This document shows positions 24,580 to 32,349 of a stretch of 64,000 nt of DNA, piece by piece. The DNA lies in the NCBI RefSeq assembly GCF_039538145.1, contig NZ_BAABBV010000001.1:1860001-1924000 (forward strand). Direction: 5' to 3'. This DNA comes from Gryllotalpicola daejeonensis. Lineage in GTDB: Bacteria; Actinomycetota; Actinomycetes; Actinomycetales; Microbacteriaceae. Below the pieces are notes generated by a model that ran no database searches, had not been told where the DNA came from, and saw nothing but the letters and a program-made list of their open reading frames with translations. The position numbers and the translations under genes were made by a program. Every line of letters starts with the position of its first letter. The stretch's first letter is position 1.

Positions 24580-25344
24580 ACTTGGTATGTGATCACTCGG
24601 CACCCCCAGAGAACGGGGCATGCCGGCGGCGGCGATGAGCCGCACCGCGCTGAGCCACAGGAGCAGCACGATGGCGGGGCCGAGCAGCACCGGCGCATGC
24701 ACGAGCGCAGCGAGAGCGACCAGAACGACCGCGGCTGACGTCAGGGCGATCGCGCCGCGCCGGGTCCGGCCGGAGCTCGGCGGCCAGCACAGGGCGGCAG
24801 CAACGCCGGCCAGCAGCACACCCCCCACCGCGTCGCTCGCGCGATGGGCGAACGAGAGCGGCTCTGCGAGTGCGGCGAGAACGACGAGCAGCACGAGCGC
24901 TCGGCGGCGCCACGGTCGCGCGCGCAACCGCGGCGCCGCGCCCCACGCCGCTGCGGCGACCGCTGCGGTGAACGCGACGTGCCCGCTCGGGAACGTGTTG
25001 CTCTCATAGCCGAAGCGGCCGAAGAACGGCCGCGCCAGAAGGATCTGCTTCAGCAGCTCCGCCAGGCCCACCGCGAGCAGGCCCGTCATGAATGCTCGCC
25101 CGGCGAGGGCGAAGCGCCTGTTCAGCAGCAGGTCGGCAAGAAGCAGGATCGAGACGCCGCCTGCCGTGGCGAGCAGCACCACCCGCAGCACCCCGGCGGC
25201 GCTGTGCGCCCACGCCGGCACCCAGGGGAACGCACCGAGCGAGGCCGCGTCGAGCTGCTGACCGAGCGGCGTCAGCACGGCCGCCGCATAGACGGCGAGG
25301 AAGGCGAGTGCGAAAGCGCCCGCGCGAACCGCGGCGCGGGTCAC
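24556..25344 (-). CDS. PAP2 family membrane phosphatase
   Basis: A 262-aa membrane protein with about six to seven hydrophobic segments. Family motifs: LLKQILLARPFFG (motif 1, with one residue fewer than the usual K-X6-RP), NTFPSGHVAFT (PSGH) and FAHRASDAVGG (the HxxxD part is kept but the preceding SR is SF). GTG at 25344 overlaps the upstream stop (GTGA). Family knowledge: such enzymes recycle undecaprenyl pyrophosphate or dephosphorylate lipid intermediates. The C-terminal tail encodes the promoter of the next gene. Confidence 0.8.
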   Translation of the reverse strand: MTRAAVRAGAFALAFLAVYAAAVLTPLGQQLDAASLGAFPWVPAWAHSAAGVLRVVLLATAGGVSILLLADLLLNRRFALAGRAFMTGLLAVGLAELLKQILLARPFFGRFGYESNTFPSGHVAFTAAVAAAAWGAAPRLRARPWRRRALVLLVVLAALAEPLSFAHRASDAVGGVLLAGVAAALCWPPSSGRTRRGAIALTSAAVVLVALAALVHAPVLLGPAIVLLLWLSAVRLIAAAGMPRSLGVPSDHIPSEKNSTQC

Positions 25345-26444
25345 GCCACCGGCTGCCCGACCCCGGCCGCGTCGGCGAGCCGCGCGGCGAAACGCGCCGC
25401 CGAGAAGGACTCGGCATGCTCGGCGATCAGCTGCGGGTCCCACGTGATGCGCTTGAGCTCGTCGACGGCGCCGGCGATGTCGGCCGCGTCGGGCTCCTCG
25501 AAGAAGACGCCGGTCTCACCCGCGCGCACCGTGTCGAGGAATCCGCCGTCATGAAGGGCGAGCGACGGGCGCCCGAACGACGCCGCCTCGAGGGGCGCGA
25601 GCCCATAGTCCTCGTAGGCGGCGGCGACGAGCGCGAGCGCGTTGCGATACAGCCAGCGCAGCTGGGCGTCCGTCACGCCGCCCACCAGGTGCACCGAGGC
25701 GGAGCCCCGCGCGATACCCTCGAGCCGCGCCCGGTCGGGCCCCCGACCCACGACGACCAGCCGAACGTCGCCGCGCGCGAGCACCGCGCGGATCACGCGG
25801 TCGACGTTCTTGTATGGAAGCAACCGAGCGACGACGAGCAGATAGCCCGGCTCGATGTCCGGAAGCTGCTCTTCCGGGCCGTCCGGCAGCAGCGCAGGGG
25901 GCGGTGGCACCACGTCGGCCTCGATGCCGTAGGCCTCGCGAACCGCGGTGCGTACCGCGGTCGAGTTCACCAGATAGCGGTCCGCGGACATCGCCGCGAC
26001 CCGATCCCACTCGCGCAGCCGGGGCCCGAGCAGCGACACCGCGGTGCGGACCGCTGCGCCGCGGACGCCCGTGCCACCGGCGTAGCGGCCGGTCTGGTAG
26101 AGCCAGCGCGCCGGCGCGTGGCAGTAGACGATCTTGCGCCCGTCGGTGCGCATTCCGTGCGCCCAGCCGCTCGAGCTGGCGATCACGACATCGGCGTCGA
26201 TACGGATGCGGTCGACGTCGGCCGCGAGGAACGGCAGGGCGAGACGGTGCGATTGGCGCAGTCGTGCATGCCGATTGAGCGCAGAAGGGCGAACGTCGCG
26301 CCCCGCGAACTCAGGGAAGGTCGCGCCCGGTTCATACAGCGTCGTGTACAGCGGAGCCCCTGGGAACGCATCGGACATCGCGAGTGCGACTCGCTCGGCC
26401 CCTCCACGCTGTGTCAGATAGTCGTGCGCCAATGCGATGTCCAT
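25341..26444 (-). CDS. Glycosyltransferase family 4
   Basis: A 367-aa GT4 enzyme beginning MDIALAHDYLTQRGGAERVA, the exact opening typical of WbaZ/mannosyltransferase-like proteins. VYCHAPARWLYQ is conserved in that group. The donor domain has LLVVARLLPYKNVDRVI and the EX7E motif EDYGLAPLE. ATG at 26444 was chosen by this N-terminus; the frame is open upstream. No clear ribosome site is seen. It shares a 119-bp divergent region with the initiating transferase gene. Confidence 0.88.
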   Translation of the reverse strand: MDIALAHDYLTQRGGAERVALAMSDAFPGAPLYTTLYEPGATFPEFAGRDVRPSALNRHARLRQSHRLALPFLAADVDRIRIDADVVIASSSGWAHGMRTDGRKIVYCHAPARWLYQTGRYAGGTGVRGAAVRTAVSLLGPRLREWDRVAAMSADRYLVNSTAVRTAVREAYGIEADVVPPPPALLPDGPEEQLPDIEPGYLLVVARLLPYKNVDRVIRAVLARGDVRLVVVGRGPDRARLEGIARGSASVHLVGGVTDAQLRWLYRNALALVAAAYEDYGLAPLEAASFGRPSLALHDGGFLDTVRAGETGVFFEEPDAADIAGAVDELKRITWDPQLIAEHAESFSAARFAARLADAAGVGQPVA

Positions 26445-26455
26445 GTGACTATGAT

Positions 26456-26466
26456 GAGAAATCCTC
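26456..26466. promoter_or_regulatory. GAG-N5-CTC inverted repeat in the divergent region
   Basis: GAGAAATCCTC lies 11 bp from the minus-strand ATG at 26444. Two more copies of the pattern follow at 26501-26511 and 26537-26547, three in under 100 bp. Confidence 0.4.
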
Positions 26467-26479
26467 GTCTCGCGCCACC

Positions 26480-26526
26480 AGCCCCCGCACTGGGGTAAAT
26501 GAGAAAATCTCACACCAGGTTATCGT
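26480..26526 (+). promoter_or_regulatory. Composite EPS promoter ahead of the initiating transferase
   Basis: AGCCCCCGCACTGGGG (26480-26495), then GAGAAAATCTC (26501-26511), 7 nt, GTTATCGT (26519-26526). It is the only promoter in the window with both the box and the GAG-CTC/GTTA unit in the same orientation and order. TATCGT begins 29 bp after the first G of the G run. ATG at 26564 follows, preceded by GAGGGCGAG. Confidence 0.6.
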
Positions 26527-26563
26527 CAACATACCCGAGTATTCCTCATCTGAGGGCGAGATC

Positions 26564-28066
26564 ATGACGACCGACGCACACCCTTCACTGCTTCCCATCG
26601 CGAGGGCACTCCCCACCCCGTCCCGCGTCGAGTTCAGGCGTTCCCCCGAGGCACGGCTGGCACGGCGCTACCTCTCCCGACTGCGCATCACCGATGCCGC
26701 AGTCATCGCCCTCGCGATGGGAATGACCTTCCTGGTCCGATTCACCCTCGGCGGCGGTCAGTCGGGCCTCGCGGCCGCCACCACCTCGGCGCTCGACTGC
26801 CTCGCAATCGGATTCGTCTGGTACGTCGTGCTCGGAGTGATCGGCGCCCGCGATCACAAGCAGCTCGGCATCGGCACCGCCGAGTATCGGCATCTTCTCG
26901 CCGGCAGCGTCGTCACGTTCGGCCTCGTCGGAATCACCGACATCGTGCTGGGTGCGAATCTCGACCGTGAGTACCTCCTGGCCTTCCCACTCGGCGTCGC
27001 CCTGCTCTTCGTGACGCGCTGGGGTTGGCGCAACTGGCTCGTCTCGAGCCGCACCGAGGCACGGCATCTGCGTCGCGCGATCGTCGTCGGGACCCGCGAC
27101 GACGTGAGCTACGTGCTCGGGCAGATCAAGAGCATCGGCGGCCCGGCCTACAACGTCGTCGGCGCAGCGCTCGCCGACCCGAGCGCCTCGCATCTGCGTG
27201 TCGGCGCGACCGACGTGCCGGTGCTGTGCGGCTACGAGGGAGTCGCGCGTGCGGCATCCATCACAGAGTCCGACGCGGTGATCGTGGCCAGCCAGCCCGC
27301 CGACAACCCCAAGTACGTGCGCAACCTCAGCTGGAGCCTCGAGAGCTGCGGCGCCGATCTCGTGCTCGCCTCTCGCCTCGTCGACGTCGCCGGTCCGCGC
27401 ATGCGCTTCATGCCCGTTCCCGGCCTGCCGCTCATCAACGTCGAGATCCCCCGCTTCGACGGCGGCAAGCACGCACTGAAGCGACTCATCGACGTCCTGC
27501 TCTCCGCGCTCGCGCTGATCGTCCTCTCGCCGCTGTTCCTGGCGACCGCGCTCGCGATCAAGCTCGACGACGGCGGCCCCGTGCTGTTCAAGCAGGTGCG
27601 CGTCGGGCGCGACGGCAGCCGCTTCCGCATGATCAAGTTCCGCTCGATGGTGCCGGATGCCGAGGCGCGACTCGCGGCACTGGAGAACAGCCAGGACAGC
27701 GGCAACGGCGTGCTCTTCAAGATGAAGAACGACCCCCGCATCACGCGGGTCGGCCGTTTCCTGCGGGCGCACTCCATCGACGAGCTTCCGCAGCTGTGGA
27801 ACGTCTTCGTCGGCGACATGAGCCTCGTCGGGCCGCGGCCGCCGCTGCCCTCCGAGGTCGAGAAGTACGAGCACCACGTGCACCGCCGGCTCTTCATCAA
27901 GCCGGGCGTGACAGGCATGTGGCAGGTCAACGGCCGCAGCGACCTCGACTGGGACGAGAGCGTCCGCCTCGACCTCTACTACGTCGAGAACTGGTCGCTC
28001 GCGGGCGATCTCGTCATCCTGTGGCGCACCGCCAAGGTCGTGCTGCGCGGGGAAGGCGCGTACTGA
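26564..28066 (+). CDS. Polyprenyl glycosylphosphotransferase (initiating sugar transferase)
   Basis: A 500-aa WbaP/CpsE-type enzyme that links a sugar-1-phosphate to undecaprenyl phosphate and so starts repeat-unit synthesis. The N-terminal half has four to five hydrophobic segments and a CoA-binding-like domain (AIVVGTRDDVSYVLGQI). The C-terminal catalytic part has the membrane-dipping helix (KRLIDVLLSALALIVLSPLF), VLFKQVRVGRDGSRFRMIKF, RSMVPDAEARL, SIDELPQLWNVFVGDMSLVG and the PRPPLPSEV motif. All hallmarks look intact. Its stop overlaps the next start (TGATG). Confidence 0.93.
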   Translation: MTTDAHPSLLPIARALPTPSRVEFRRSPEARLARRYLSRLRITDAAVIALAMGMTFLVRFTLGGGQSGLAAATTSALDCLAIGFVWYVVLGVIGARDHKQLGIGTAEYRHLLAGSVVTFGLVGITDIVLGANLDREYLLAFPLGVALLFVTRWGWRNWLVSSRTEARHLRRAIVVGTRDDVSYVLGQIKSIGGPAYNVVGAALADPSASHLRVGATDVPVLCGYEGVARAASITESDAVIVASQPADNPKYVRNLSWSLESCGADLVLASRLVDVAGPRMRFMPVPGLPLINVEIPRFDGGKHALKRLIDVLLSALALIVLSPLFLATALAIKLDDGGPVLFKQVRVGRDGSRFRMIKFRSMVPDAEARLAALENSQDSGNGVLFKMKNDPRITRVGRFLRAHSIDELPQLWNVFVGDMSLVGPRPPLPSEVEKYEHHVHRRLFIKPGVTGMWQVNGRSDLDWDESVRLDLYYVENWSLAGDLVILWRTAKVVLRGEGAY

Positions 28067-28671
28067 TGGCGCCGCACGCCATCGCGCACGGAGTCCCTCC
28101 TCGTGTGCATGAATCGGCCCGCATCGCCTCGGGGGTGAACCTCGGCGACGGCTGCGAGATCCGCAGCGGGGCCGTGATCGGCGCCCACGCGCACATCGGC
28201 ACGGGAACGATCATCGGCGCGCGCAGCTACGTCGGGCGCACCGTCTTCATCGGCAGCGGATGCGTGATCGAGCACGACGTGCAGGTGCACGAGCCCGCGC
28301 TCATCGAAGACAGCGTGCAGATCGCCGCGGGCGTCGTGCTCGCGAATGGCGCAGCCCTGGGGCTCGCAGCTGCTGTCGCCGACCAGGACGTGCTGCACGG
28401 CGTGATCGTGCGCGCCGGAGCCGTCATCGGCGCCGGCGCCGTGTGCACCGCGCCCCTCGTCGTCGGCCGCTGGGCGATCGTCGAACCGGGGGCCGTCGTG
28501 ACAGGGGACATTCCGGACCACGCGGTGATGGCCGGCAACCCGGCGACGCAGATCGGCTGGGTCGGGCGCACCGGCACCCAGCTCATCAACGTCGACGGCG
28601 AGCTCTGGCAGTGCCCGGCGACCGGCGAGAGCTACCGCCTGGTGAAGGGCATCATGCGGCGCAGCGCGTAG
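28066..28671 (+). CDS. Hexapeptide-repeat acyltransferase (WbpD-like)
   Basis: A 201-aa left-handed beta-helix protein. Hexapeptide turns run from about residue 15 to 150 (IGAHAHIGTGTIIGARSYVG, VIGAGAVCTAPLVVG, VTGDIPDHAVMAGNPATQIG). The C-terminal segment WQCPATGESYRL resembles the small zinc-ribbon-like tail of WbpD-type amino-sugar N-acetyltransferases. It is coupled to the initiating transferase. It fits acetylation of an amino sugar produced by the locus; the acceptor is inferred. Confidence 0.82.
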   Translation: MAPHAIAHGVPPRVHESARIASGVNLGDGCEIRSGAVIGAHAHIGTGTIIGARSYVGRTVFIGSGCVIEHDVQVHEPALIEDSVQIAAGVVLANGAALGLAAAVADQDVLHGVIVRAGAVIGAGAVCTAPLVVGRWAIVEPGAVVTGDIPDHAVMAGNPATQIGWVGRTGTQLINVDGELWQCPATGESYRLVKGIMRRSA

Positions 28672-28731
28672 CGCGGTCGCTCACCGCGTCTTCTTCGGCT
28701 CTGTTCTCCTCGCGCGCCGAGCGCGCGGTGC

Positions 28732-30825
28732 TCACCGCTTCTTCGTCTTCTTCTCGTCGATCGGCGCCTCGCCGCTCGCGCGCAGGTTCGCGTAGTGCGC
28801 CCGGGCCTCGTCCTGGCGGATACCCTCTGCGCCAGAGGCGATGGGCGCGCGCACGTGCTCGGGCTCGAAGCCGAATGCGCCGATGAGGTCGAGCGTGTGC
28901 GGGCGCAGGCGCTCGAGCAGGCGGTTGATGTAGCCGGTGACGGCCTGGCCGCGGCGCGCTGAGATGCGGCCGTGCGTCAGGTACCACGCCAGGTGCTTCT
29001 CGAACAGCGTGAAGGTGAAGAGGGAGTGCACCCAGCCGAGGACCGTCTTGGTGCCGGCATCCGTCACGCCATCGAGCGCGTCCGTGAACGCCTGCCACTG
29101 CTGCAGCTCACCCCAGGCGCGGGATGCCTCGATGAGCTGGTCCTGGTTGGCGTTGAACGCCGCCGCCTGCTCAGGCGGGGTGGCGCGGCGCACCTTGTTC
29201 AGCTCGGCGCCGATCTCGGCGATCATCGTGTCGACGCGATCCTGCAGCAGCGCGCGCTGGGTCTCGTGATCCTTGAGGGCCTCGATGCCGTGACCGACGC
29301 CCGCGAGGTCGCGCAGATTCTGCCCGACGCGGCGGATGCCGCCCTCGTTGAACGCCTTGCCCGCGACCTGCGCGGCCGCGAACTTCGCGAGGTCGACGCC
29401 GGTCGCGCCCTTGAACTGCTTCGCGTAGTCGGTCAGCAGACGCTTGCCGACGAGCTGCAGCAGCACGTTGTTGTCGCCCTCGAAGGTGACGTAGACGTCG
29501 AGGTCGGCGCGCAGGCCGACGAGCCGGTTCTCGGCGAGGAATCCGCTGCCGCCGCACGCCTCGCGTGCTTCCTGCAGAGTGTCGAGCGCGTGCCAGGTCG
29601 ACAGCGGCTTGAGCGCCGCCGCCAGGGTTTCGAGGTTCTGGCGGTTCTCGTCGGTGTCTGCACGGCCCGAGAAGACGTCGTCGAAGGCGTTCAGCAGCAC
29701 GTCGTGCGCGAAGTACTGCGCATAGGTCTGCGCGAGGCGCGGCAGCAGGCGGCGCTGGTGGCGCTGGTAGTCGAGCAGCACCTGCTCCTGGCCGGGAACC
29801 GCCGACGCGAATTGGCGGCGCTGGCTCGCATAGGTCAGCGCGATGAACAGGCCGAGAGCGCTCGCGATCGTCGTCGAGCCGTCGAGCGAGACGCGGCCCT
29901 GCACGAGCGTGCCGAGCATCGTGAAGAAGCGGCGGCCGGGGCTGTCGATCGAGCTGGTGTAGGTGCCGTCCGGCGCGACGTCGCCGTAGCGGTTCAGCAG
30001 GTTGGTACGCGGAATGCGCACGTGGTCGAAGTGCAGCCGGCCGTTGTCGACGCCGTTGAGGCCGCCCTTGTGGCCGTCGTCCTCCCCACCGATGCCCGGA
30101 AGGAACTCGCCGGTCTCCGCGTCGCGGATCGGCACGTAGAAGCAGTGCACGCCGTGGTTCACGCCCTTGGTGATCAGCTGGGCGAACACCGTCGCGGCGG
30201 TCGCGTGCTTGGCCGCGTTGCCGAGGTAGTCCTTCCACGCGCCGCGGAACGGCGTGTCGATCACGAACTCCTCGGTGTCGGGGTCGTACGTGGCGGTGGT
30301 GCCGACGCTTGCGACATCCGACCCGTGCCCCGTCTCGGTCATCGCGAAGGCGCCGGGCACCTTCAGGCTGATCGCGTCGGGAAGGAAGGTGTCGTGGTGG
30401 TATTCGGTGCCGAGGTGCAGGATGGCCGCTGCGAACAGACCCCACTGCACGCCGCCCTTGATCTGCAGGCTCGGGTCCGCGGTCACGAGCTCTTCGAAGG
30501 CGGCGAGGTTGCCGCCGGCGTCTTCGAGGCCGCCGAGGCGCTTCGGGAAGGCGCGCAGCTGGAAGCCCTGAGACGCCTGCACCTTCATCTGCTCGAGCGC
30601 CCGCTCACGCTGCTCATCGAGGCTGTAGCCGTCGACCTTGTGGAATCGAGAGTCCTTCGCGACCTCGCGCGCCTGCAGCCGCACCTCGGGGTAGCTGCCG
30701 CGCAGCATCCGCTCGACCAGCGCGACGTCCAGCTTCGGCTCGCTTCCCGCAGCACCGGATGCCTGAGACGCCGGCGTGCTCGCGGGCGTGGTGCGCTGCG
30801 TGGTGCGCGGGGCTGTGTCGACCAT
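28732..30825 (-). CDS. Acyl-CoA oxidase / acyl-CoA dehydrogenase family
   Basis: A 697-aa flavoenzyme with full acyl-CoA oxidase layout: N-terminal helical domain, FAD domain (GAFAMTETGHGSDVASVGTTA), helical domain and C-terminal ACOX domain. The catalytic Glu is in VYVTFEGDNNVLLQ, preceded by EACGGSGFLAENRL. It catalyses the first step of fatty-acid beta-oxidation and, as an oxidase, would yield hydrogen peroxide. It is monocistronic and convergent with the EPS operon. The C-terminus is Lys-rich (KKTKKR). Upstream are two palindromes that could be operators. Confidence 0.92.
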   Translation of the reverse strand: MVDTAPRTTQRTTPASTPASQASGAAGSEPKLDVALVERMLRGSYPEVRLQAREVAKDSRFHKVDGYSLDEQRERALEQMKVQASQGFQLRAFPKRLGGLEDAGGNLAAFEELVTADPSLQIKGGVQWGLFAAAILHLGTEYHHDTFLPDAISLKVPGAFAMTETGHGSDVASVGTTATYDPDTEEFVIDTPFRGAWKDYLGNAAKHATAATVFAQLITKGVNHGVHCFYVPIRDAETGEFLPGIGGEDDGHKGGLNGVDNGRLHFDHVRIPRTNLLNRYGDVAPDGTYTSSIDSPGRRFFTMLGTLVQGRVSLDGSTTIASALGLFIALTYASQRRQFASAVPGQEQVLLDYQRHQRRLLPRLAQTYAQYFAHDVLLNAFDDVFSGRADTDENRQNLETLAAALKPLSTWHALDTLQEAREACGGSGFLAENRLVGLRADLDVYVTFEGDNNVLLQLVGKRLLTDYAKQFKGATGVDLAKFAAAQVAGKAFNEGGIRRVGQNLRDLAGVGHGIEALKDHETQRALLQDRVDTMIAEIGAELNKVRRATPPEQAAAFNANQDQLIEASRAWGELQQWQAFTDALDGVTDAGTKTVLGWVHSLFTFTLFEKHLAWYLTHGRISARRGQAVTGYINRLLERLRPHTLDLIGAFGFEPEHVRAPIASGAEGIRQDEARAHYANLRASGEAPIDEKKTKKR

Positions 30826-30920
30826 TGACCTACCTGCCTAACGGAAATCGTCGAGTGCCGGGCCGCGCTCGCGCAGCCCGCAGATCTTCACAGCACGCTA
30901 CGTCTACGGCTGCGGCGAGC

Positions 30921-30935
30921 GCACCGAATCGGTGC
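30921..30935. promoter_or_regulatory. 15-bp palindrome upstream of acyl-CoA oxidase
   Basis: GCACCGAATCGGTGC is a perfect palindrome 95 bp ahead of the oxidase start. Its core ACCGAATCGGT recurs at 50909, so it may be either an operator or part of a dispersed palindromic family. Confidence 0.35.
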
Positions 30936-30991
30936 GGGGTCTACAACCGGGGCGGCGGTCGGCGCCGGGGCCGATTGTCGGAACCGTCACA

Positions 30992-31004
30992 AAAGGTGAC
31001 CTTT
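30992..31004. promoter_or_regulatory. 13-bp palindrome AAAGGTGACCTTT
   Basis: A perfect AT-flanked palindrome between the divergent oxidase and YdcF-like genes, the most operator-like element in this 260-bp gap. No regulator gene adjoins it. Confidence 0.35.
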
Positions 31005-31085
31005 GGTTGTGTGCTGCAACGCACCGTGCCCTGAGCTCCCCCACCCATCAGCCGCGCATTCACTCGCGTGCGCTTCAATGAGCGG

Positions 31086-31691
31086 ATGCTGGACGAAGGG
31101 CAGGCGACATCCAACACAGGCCCCGCGCGCGGGCTGAGGCCCGGCCGCCGTGCGCGCCTGGCTGCCGCGTGGGTCGCGGCCGCGCTCACCTTCCTGCTCG
31201 TCGCCGCGCTCGCCGGCCTGCCCATCTACGTCTTTCCGCACACCGATCGACCGACCAAAGCCGACGCAGTGATCGTGCTCGGGCCGAGCTCGCGGCAGCG
31301 CATCGCCGCAGGCACGCGGCTCGTCGACGCCGGCTACGCGCCACGGCTGTTCATCTCGATGCCCGCCGACAAAGCCCGCCTGTCGCCGTGCCGCCAGCCG
31401 AATGCGGGCTGCTTCATCCCCGATCCGTCGACGACCCGCGGCGAGGCGCTGTTCGCCCTCGAACAGGCGCGGGCGCACGGCTGGTCGAAGGTCGTCGTCG
31501 TGACGGGCGACTCGCACATCACCCGCGCGCGCTTCATCTTCGGGCGCTGCGGCGGCGTCAATCCCGTGATGATCGGCATCAGCGAGCGGCGCACGCTGTT
31601 CGCCTGGGGCTACCAGTACGTGTACCAGACCGCCGGGTTCGCGAAGGCGCTGATCGTCGGCTGCGCGCACCCGGCGCCCGAGGACGGCTGA
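31086..31691 (+). CDS. YdcF/SanA/ElyC family membrane-anchored protein (DUF218)
   Basis: A 201-aa protein with one N-terminal transmembrane helix (AAWVAAALTFLLVAALAGLP) and an outer DUF218 domain. Family motifs are ADAVIVLGPSSRQRIAAGTRLV, TTRGEALFALEQA and VVVVTGDSHITRARFIF. Homologues affect envelope permeability and peptidoglycan or antigen processing; the reaction is unknown. ATG at 31086 is preferred over GTG at 31068, but neither has a strong ribosome site. Confidence 0.78.
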   Translation: MLDEGQATSNTGPARGLRPGRRARLAAAWVAAALTFLLVAALAGLPIYVFPHTDRPTKADAVIVLGPSSRQRIAAGTRLVDAGYAPRLFISMPADKARLSPCRQPNAGCFIPDPSTTRGEALFALEQARAHGWSKVVVVTGDSHITRARFIFGRCGGVNPVMIGISERRTLFAWGYQYVYQTAGFAKALIVGCAHPAPEDG

Positions 31692-31706
31692 CCGACGCGA
31701 TACGCG

Positions 31707-32267
31707 TCAGCGGGTCAGCGCACGCAGCTCGTCGAGCACGCCGATCGCGATCGCCCCGAGATCGGTTTCCTCATCGCGCGCCACCCATCGCGTGAACGCC
31801 TGGTGGAAGGCGACGGTCGTGAGCTCCGCCGTGAGCGCCGCCGCCGGGGCGGGCACGCCGCGGGCGACGAGCGCCGCCGCGATCGCCTCACCGAGGTGCA
31901 GCTGCTTGACCAGCTCGCGCTCCTGAAGGGCCGTGTGCGCGCCCACCACGGCTGCGCGGCGGCGGGCATACGGATGCCTGCCCACGAACCACTCCCCCGC
32001 CGCGCGCAGCGCAAGCGCCGCCGTGTCGAGGGGGCTCGCCTCAGCCGGGGCCGCGGCAACGGCATCCGTGAACACGGCGTTGTACTCGGCCGGGTCACCG
32101 AACAGCACCTCGCGCTTGTCGGCGTAGTGGCGGAAGAAGGTGCGCTCGGTGACGCCGGCGCGCGCCGCGATGTCGGCGACGGTGGTCGCCTCGTAGCCGC
32201 GCTCGTCGAACAGCTCGAGCGCCGCCTCGGCGAGGCGCTCACGCGCGCCCGGCTCCCAACGTCCCAT
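31707..32267 (-). CDS. TetR family transcriptional regulator
   Basis: A 186-aa repressor. The N-terminal helix-turn-helix is ERLAEAALELFDERGYEATTVADIA, then RAGVTERTFFRHYADKREVLF. The C-terminal ligand domain is unassigned. Two nearby ATGs exist. The one at 32267 is preferred because TAGAAT (minus strand 32279-32274) ends 6 nt upstream, which implies a leaderless message. It is divergent from the NAD(P)-binding protein gene, whose promoter region carries a TetR-like palindrome. Confidence 0.88.
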   Translation of the reverse strand: MGRWEPGARERLAEAALELFDERGYEATTVADIAARAGVTERTFFRHYADKREVLFGDPAEYNAVFTDAVAAAPAEASPLDTAALALRAAGEWFVGRHPYARRRAAVVGAHTALQERELVKQLHLGEAIAAALVARGVPAPAAALTAELTTVAFHQAFTRWVARDEETDLGAIAIGVLDELRALTR

Positions 32268-32273
32268 GCACAT

Positions 32274-32279
32274 ATTCTA
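32274..32279 (-). promoter_or_regulatory. -10 element TAGAAT of the TetR gene
   Basis: TAGAAT is a near-ideal actinobacterial -10 and ends 6 nt before ATG 32267. Confidence 0.5.
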
Positions 32280-32310
32280 GGTGATGACAGAAACTGACAT
32301 GGGTGCTACC

Positions 32311-32333
32311 GTGATGTCAGATCATGACATCAC
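32311..32333. promoter_or_regulatory. Probable TetR operator
   Basis: GTGATGTCA-N5-TGACATCAC, a perfect 9-bp inverted repeat with a 5-bp spacer, between the divergent TetR and SDR-like genes. Related TGACA half-sites recur at 32284-32299. Confidence 0.65.
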
Positions 32334-32349
32334 TGAGACGGGAGAGATC

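Noticed and set aside
28972..30828. A 618-codon open frame opposite the acyl-CoA oxidase gene
   Set aside because: It is the antisense of a well-conserved enzyme. High GC leaves antisense frames open; its translation has no domain pattern and an abnormal Arg/Glu/Val-rich composition.
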